Source: Nitratiruptor sp. YY09-18 (GTDB taxonomy: Bacteria > Campylobacterota > Campylobacteria > Campylobacterales > Nitratiruptoraceae). Taken from it: 64,000 bases of DNA. Where the stretch lies: contig NZ_AP023065.1 in assembly GCF_016593235.1 (NCBI RefSeq), forward strand, positions 558,001 through 622,000, written 5' to 3'. The notes beneath the pieces are model-generated. The model saw only the letters and a program-made list of their open reading frames with translations, did no database searches and was not told where the DNA came from. Below, piece after piece: positions 60,472-64,000 of the stretch. How positions within the stretch are numbered: position 1 is the first letter of the stretch; each line of letters starts with the position of its first letter. Position numbers and translations under genes: made by a program.

Positions 60472-61404
60472 ATGCCTCATATAACTTTTCTTTTTCCTGG
60501 TCAAGGAAGTCAAAAAATCGGGATGGGAAGAGATTTTTATGAAAACTCTTCACTAGCAAAAGAGCTTTTTGAAGCTGCAAGTGATCGTCTCAAAATCGAT
60601 TTTACTAAACTTCTCTTTGAAGAAAATGAACGTATTAATGAAACTGCATATACACAACCAGCTATTATGCTTGTAAGTCTTACAGCATTAAAACTATTAC
60701 AATCGCAAATAAATATAACGCCTCAATTTGCACTTGGGCACTCCCTCGGTGAATTTGGAGCGGTTGCAAGTGTGGGAGCACTAGATAGTATTGATGCTAT
60801 AGAGCTTGTGCACTATCGTGGAAAATTTATGAGCGAAGCAGCAAAAGATGCAGATGGTGGTATGATGGTAGTGATGGGATTGAGTGATGAAGAGGTGGAG
60901 CAGATTTGTGCAAAAGCAAGAGATGAGGGCAAAAAGGTTTGGCCAGCAAACTATAATAGTGATGGACAGATTGTTGTTGCTGGATTAAAAGCAGATCTTA
61001 TCAGTCTCGAGGGAGTTTTTAAAGAAGCTGGTGCTAAAAGAGCGTTGCTGCTTAATATGAGTGTAGCTAGCCACTGTCCTCTTATGGAGCCTGCTCGCAA
61101 GCCGCTACAAGAATATCTGCAGCAATTTTTACAAGATAGTTTTGCTGCTCCTGTAATATCTAATGTAACAGCAGCGCCATATAATACAAAAAATGGTGCA
61201 ATTGAACTTCTATCAAGGCAACTAGTAGAGCCTGTACGCTATAAGCAATCGATTCAAAATATTGAAAATGATACTGATATTTTTATTGAATTTGGAGAGG
61301 GAAGTGTCTTAAAAGGTCTTAATAGGCGTATTACGAAAAAACCTACAATGAGTGTAAATAGTATGAAGAGTCTTGAAGAAGCGCTTGAAGCTATTAAAAA
61401 GTAG
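60472..61404 (+). CDS. fabD: malonyl-CoA:ACP transacylase
   Basis: Loads malonyl groups onto acyl carrier protein for fatty-acid elongation. The 310-residue protein has FPGQGSQKIGMG, the active-site GHSLGEFGAV with its Ser, the VHYRGKFM arginine and ASHCPLMEP with the catalytic His. It is a single gene between two hairpin regions. Confidence 0.96.
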   Translation: MPHITFLFPGQGSQKIGMGRDFYENSSLAKELFEAASDRLKIDFTKLLFEENERINETAYTQPAIMLVSLTALKLLQSQINITPQFALGHSLGEFGAVASVGALDSIDAIELVHYRGKFMSEAAKDADGGMMVVMGLSDEEVEQICAKARDEGKKVWPANYNSDGQIVVAGLKADLISLEGVFKEAGAKRALLLNMSVASHCPLMEPARKPLQEYLQQFLQDSFAAPVISNVTAAPYNTKNGAIELLSRQLVEPVRYKQSIQNIENDTDIFIEFGEGSVLKGLNRRITKKPTMSVNSMKSLEEALEAIKK

Positions 61405-61416
61405 TAAATACGCAAT

Positions 61417-61529
61417 TTGCCCCCTTTCAAAATAATTTATGAATGTAATAAACTAAACTAAATTATTTATAAAAAATTTCTATAAAGAAAAATAGGTAAG
61501 ATATTTGTAAAACAAATATAAAGGGGGCA
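61417..61529 (+). promoter_or_regulatory. AT-rich leader with two dyads before the unknown secreted protein
   Basis: TGCCCCCTTT (61418-61427) is the exact complement of AAAGGGGGCA (61520-61529), the Shine-Dalgarno of the next gene. ATATTTGT/ACAAATAT (61501-61508, 61512-61519) forms a second dyad ending right at the Shine-Dalgarno. If both are in one transcript they could mask the ribosome site; otherwise the second could be an operator. Confidence 0.5.
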
Positions 61530-61532
61530 CAA

Positions 61533-62099
61533 ATGCGAAAAATTTTAGGAGTTGCTTTAGTTTCTGTTGTAGCTTTTGCTCAAATGCAGCCAAAAGAGGC
61601 TTTTGATTATATGAAAAAGGTATTACCTGGAATTTGGACACTCTCTCCTGCATCAAAACAGATAGGTACAACAGGAGCTCATAATCACCCTGCAGTCAAA
61701 AGAATGCTTGGAACTGATAAGACTGGTGTAGAGTATGTAGTAATAGGAAGAGGATCTGCAATTAAAGAGGAGCTTTTGCCCAATACTGTGCGTTGGATGG
61801 TAACGATGTATCATTGTGATGATTTTCATCAGTGCAAAGAGTTGCGTGCGACGCACTACTGCGCAAAACAAAATCAACCAAGTTTTATATTCAATACAAA
61901 AGAGAGCACAAAGCAAAAGCTTGTATTTGATTGTGATGAGGAGCGTAGTGAGGTGTGTGATAGCGATGAGTCACATGTACATAGAATTATTTTAGAGCTA
62001 TCAAATAATAATAAACATCTCAAATCATCCTATATTGTGTACAAAGATGGAGAACAAGCGCAAAAGCACTCTATTTACCATTTTGATAAAAAGAAATAA
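61533..62099 (+). CDS. exported Cys/His-rich protein of unknown function
   Basis: A 188-residue protein with signal peptide MRKILGVALVSVVAFA and likely cleavage at AFA-Q. The mature part has five Cys (YHCDDFHQCKEL, HYCAKQ, FDCDEERSEVCD) and many His, consistent with disulfides or metal binding. I do not recognise a family. A very strong Shine-Dalgarno (AAAGGGGG) and a 128-bp AT-rich leader with dyads suggest regulated, high translation. It is a single gene between fabD and mtnN. Confidence 0.7.
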   Translation: MRKILGVALVSVVAFAQMQPKEAFDYMKKVLPGIWTLSPASKQIGTTGAHNHPAVKRMLGTDKTGVEYVVIGRGSAIKEELLPNTVRWMVTMYHCDDFHQCKELRATHYCAKQNQPSFIFNTKESTKQKLVFDCDEERSEVCDSDESHVHRIILELSNNNKHLKSSYIVYKDGEQAQKHSIYHFDKKK

Positions 62100-62105
62100 C
62101 TTTGC

Positions 62106-62135
62106 TACAATCTCCTAAAAATTTGGAGGAGATTG
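62106..62135 (+). promoter_or_regulatory. -10/Shine-Dalgarno dyad before mtnN
   Basis: The -10 TACAAT (62106-62111) overlaps CAATCTCCT (62108-62116), a perfect 9-bp complement of AGGAGATTG (62127-62135), which holds the Shine-Dalgarno. The arrangement is the same as before fabD. Confidence 0.6.
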
Positions 62136-62136
62136 C

Positions 62137-62880
62137 ATGAGAATTGGTATCATGGGAGCTATGGTGGAGGAGATCGAGCCAATTTTAACTAAGCTCGATC
62201 CTACTTTAGCTCCAGAGAGTGAACTCTCACAAATAATTGCTAAGATGCAACATATTAAACTCCACACAATTGCTGGAAACCGTTACTTTGAAGCAAAATA
62301 TAAAGGGCATGAGATTTTCATAGCCTACAGTAAAATTGGTAAAGTCTTTGCTTCTCTTACCGCTTCTGTTCTCATTGAGCATTTTAAAGTCCAAAGGCTT
62401 CTTTTTAGTGGTGTAGCGGGTGCAATAAATGAGGATCTCCATATTGGTGACTTGATAGCTGCAAAGAGGCTATGCCAGCACGATCTCGATATTACTGCTT
62501 TTGGTCATCCTTATGGATATGTACCTGAGGGAAAAGTCTATATTGAGAGTGATGTAACACTACGCCATTTGGCACAAGAGGTGGCAAAAGAGCGAGGAAT
62601 AGAGCTCAAAGAGGGAACAATTGCTACAGGAGATCAATTTATTGCTGATCCAAAGAAGAAAGAGTGGATCCGAGAAACTTTCCAAGCAGATGCAATCGAG
62701 ATGGAAGGTGCTGCTGTTGCAGTGGTATGTGATGCGTATGATATTCCATTTTTTATTTTGCGCTCTATTAGTGATGCAGCTGATATGGATGCAAGTTTTG
62801 ATTTTGATGCCTTTTTGAAAAGTTCTTCCAAAATTAGCGCAGATTTTATTATTGCACTTTTAGATAAGATCGTAGCATGA
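62137..62880 (+). CDS. mtnN: methylthioadenosine/S-adenosylhomocysteine nucleosidase
   Basis: A 247-residue nucleosidase that cleaves methylthioadenosine and S-adenosylhomocysteine, and in menaquinone-futalosine organisms also aminodeoxyfutalosine. The start GIMGAMVEEIEPI, SGVAGAI, the ATGDQFI segment and EMEGAAVA with SDAAD (catalytic Asp) are typical. It overlaps the TtcA-like gene by 4 bp. Confidence 0.95.
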   Translation: MRIGIMGAMVEEIEPILTKLDPTLAPESELSQIIAKMQHIKLHTIAGNRYFEAKYKGHEIFIAYSKIGKVFASLTASVLIEHFKVQRLLFSGVAGAINEDLHIGDLIAAKRLCQHDLDITAFGHPYGYVPEGKVYIESDVTLRHLAQEVAKERGIELKEGTIATGDQFIADPKKKEWIRETFQADAIEMEGAAVAVVCDAYDIPFFILRSISDAADMDASFDFDAFLKSSSKISADFIIALLDKIVA

Positions 62881-63638
62881 AGCGAGCAGAGCTTTCCAAA
62901 AAACTTATCAAGCAAGTAGCTCGGACGAATGTAGAGTTTGAACTCTTACAAGAGGGTGATAATGTCTTAGTAGGACTAAGCGGTGGAAAAGACTCCCTCA
63001 CGCTTATCCATGCCCTCAAGCATATTCAGCGTGTAGCTCCTTACGATTTTCGTTTTAAAGCTGTGACAATTAGCTATGGGATGGGGGAGAATTATGAGTT
63101 TTTACAGCGTCACTGTGAAGAGTATGGAATTGAGTATGAAGTATATGAGACAAATATTTTTGATATCGCGCAAGAAAAAATTCGGCAAAACTCCTCATAT
63201 TGCAGCTTCTTTTCTCGTATGCGACGAGGGGCGCTCTATACCTATGCACTTGAGCATGGCTTTAATAAAGTAGCTCTTGGTCACCATTTAGATGATGCGA
63301 TTGAGAGCTTTTTTATGAATATGTTCTATAACGGCACGATGCGTTCTATGCCTCCTATTTACAAAACAAAAAAAGGGCTCTATGTTATTCGTCCACTTAT
63401 TGAGATAAGAGAGTCTCAAACAGCTGGTTTTGTCAAACGCAATGGCTTTTTGGCTATTGGAGATGAAGCGTGTCCAGCTATGCGTTTTGATATTAAAGAG
63501 CCATATGTGAGAGAGAATATGAAGGAGTTTGTCAAAGACTTAGAATCGCGTTTCAAAGATGTAGTCAAATACATTCGCGCCTCCTTTCGCCATATCCATG
63601 ATGACACTTTCTTTGACAAGAGTCGCTTAAAGGTTTAG
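62877..63638 (+). CDS. TtcA-like PP-loop protein with reduced Cys motifs
   Basis: A 253-residue PP-loop ATPase of the TtcA/TtuA group that inserts sulfur into tRNA. The PP-loop GLSGGKDSL, the SRMRRGALYTYA region and GHHLDDAIESFFMNM match TtcA. The first CxxC of TtcA is CSFF here (second Cys to Phe), and the second is CPAM, so only one Cys of each pair remains. That could mean an altered iron-sulfur site. It is probably tRNA C32 2-thiolation or a related reaction; certainty is limited by the missing Cys. Confidence 0.8.
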   Translation: MKRAELSKKLIKQVARTNVEFELLQEGDNVLVGLSGGKDSLTLIHALKHIQRVAPYDFRFKAVTISYGMGENYEFLQRHCEEYGIEYEVYETNIFDIAQEKIRQNSSYCSFFSRMRRGALYTYALEHGFNKVALGHHLDDAIESFFMNMFYNGTMRSMPPIYKTKKGLYVIRPLIEIRESQTAGFVKRNGFLAIGDEACPAMRFDIKEPYVRENMKEFVKDLESRFKDVVKYIRASFRHIHDDTFFDKSRLKV

Positions 63639-63660
63639 CCCTTTTGCCGATAATTTTACA

Positions 63661-64000
63661 ATGTTTACTATAAAGCCAATTGAGAATACACAACAATATA
63701 TCACTATCTCCCCTACACCTCCTACTGCTCTCAAACCTGATCAAACTATAAGAGCTAAAGTGCTCTCACAAAATCAGGATGGAAGCTATACACTTTTGCT
63801 AGGAGGCGCAAAAGTTACTGTACAAAGCAGGCTCAAGCTCTCACTCAATCAAACCCTCCTCTTGCAAGTAAGTGAGTTGAGCAAAAATAGAGTGCAACTC
63901 AAAATTGTTGCTACCTATCCAAAATATAGCGATCTAAGTTTTTTGCAAAAGCTCGATCCTATGAGTATTGCAACACTTATCAATTTTGATGAGAAGCTCA
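63661..64000 (+). CDS. protein cut by window end, possibly FliK-like
   Basis: An ATG at 63661 opens a frame that stays open to the window end (113 residues seen). The N-terminus is a Thr/Pro/Gln-rich segment, then a small beta-rich domain (IRAKVLSQNQDGSYTLLLGG, LLLQVSELSKNRVQLKIV). This pattern occurs at the start of some flagellar hook-length-control (FliK) homologues, but the evidence is thin and I would call it hypothetical. No strong Shine-Dalgarno is visible. Confidence 0.55.
   Translation, partial: MFTIKPIENTQQYITISPTPPTALKPDQTIRAKVLSQNQDGSYTLLLGGAKVTVQSRLKLSLNQTLLLQVSELSKNRVQLKIVATYPKYSDLSFLQKLDPMSIATLINFDEKL

Overview
The window is a dense, roughly 38-40% GC bacterial chromosome segment. 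It reads as Campylobacterota (Epsilonproteobacteria). The evidence is the F1Fo cluster in the order b', b, delta, alpha, gamma, beta, epsilon without the a and c subunits, preceded by fmt-birA-parA-parB and followed by a tol-pal block; a Campylobacter-type pgl N-glycosylation locus with a bacterial oligosaccharyltransferase; and short ProB and BirA proteins. A vent-type genus such as Nitratiruptor is my best guess, but that is inference. No gene-free stretch exceeds 300 bases. I saw no insertion sequence, prophage, rRNA operon, CRISPR array or classical defence system.

Layout: (1) 1-9972 holds a truncated NUDIX gene, a PilZ gene, a Lys-Glu-Val-Asp tRNA cluster, a CinA-like gene, ileS, an unlisted 34-residue membrane ORF wedged between ileS and gatA, guaB, a sulfur-amino-acid PLP enzyme and the tRNAs Gln and fMet. 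(2) 10033-20525 holds galU, metY, metX and a tightly overlapping run xseB, nitrilase-like, ThiF-like, dapC, unknown, murC, unknown, mutS2. (3) 20522-33503 is the pgl locus: flippase pglK, a methyltransferase, several GT-B glycosyltransferases, an AsnB-type amidotransferase, the oligosaccharyltransferase pglB, pglA, pglC, and pglD facing galE across a perfect 22-bp palindrome. (4) 33496-42967 is mixed: CysZ/EI24-like membrane protein, SF1 helicase, thioredoxin-like protein, Cys-rich small protein, a lipoprotein with an EF-hand-like loop, YqiA-like esterase, dapE, DUF2231-like protein, a HATPase-GNAT fusion, an M20 amidohydrolase and ridA. (5) 43030-60398 holds rplU-rpmA-obgE-proB-truD-fmt-birA-parAB, the ATP synthase block, tolQ/R/A/B-pal-cpoB and slyD. 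(6) 60472-64000 holds fabD, an unknown secreted protein, mtnN, a TtcA-like protein and a truncated last ORF.

How the genes work together: pglC and pglD build and load the first bacillosamine-type sugar on the lipid carrier. pglA and the other glycosyltransferases extend it, the methyltransferase and AsnB-like enzyme probably decorate it, pglK flips it and pglB attaches it to protein asparagines. galU and galE feed nucleotide sugars. The bac-precursor genes pglE and pglF are not in the window. metX and metY are acetylhomoserine-route enzymes; dapC and dapE serve lysine/diaminopimelate synthesis, which with murC feeds peptidoglycan.

Most of the window is ordinary housekeeping. The points that deserve a second look are the ileS/gatA micro-ORF, the amidotransferase and methyltransferase inside an N-glycan locus, the pglD/galE palindrome, matching -10/Shine-Dalgarno dyads before fabD and mtnN, the dyads before the unknown secreted protein, the nitrilase homologue without catalytic Cys and Lys, and the HATPase-GNAT fusion.
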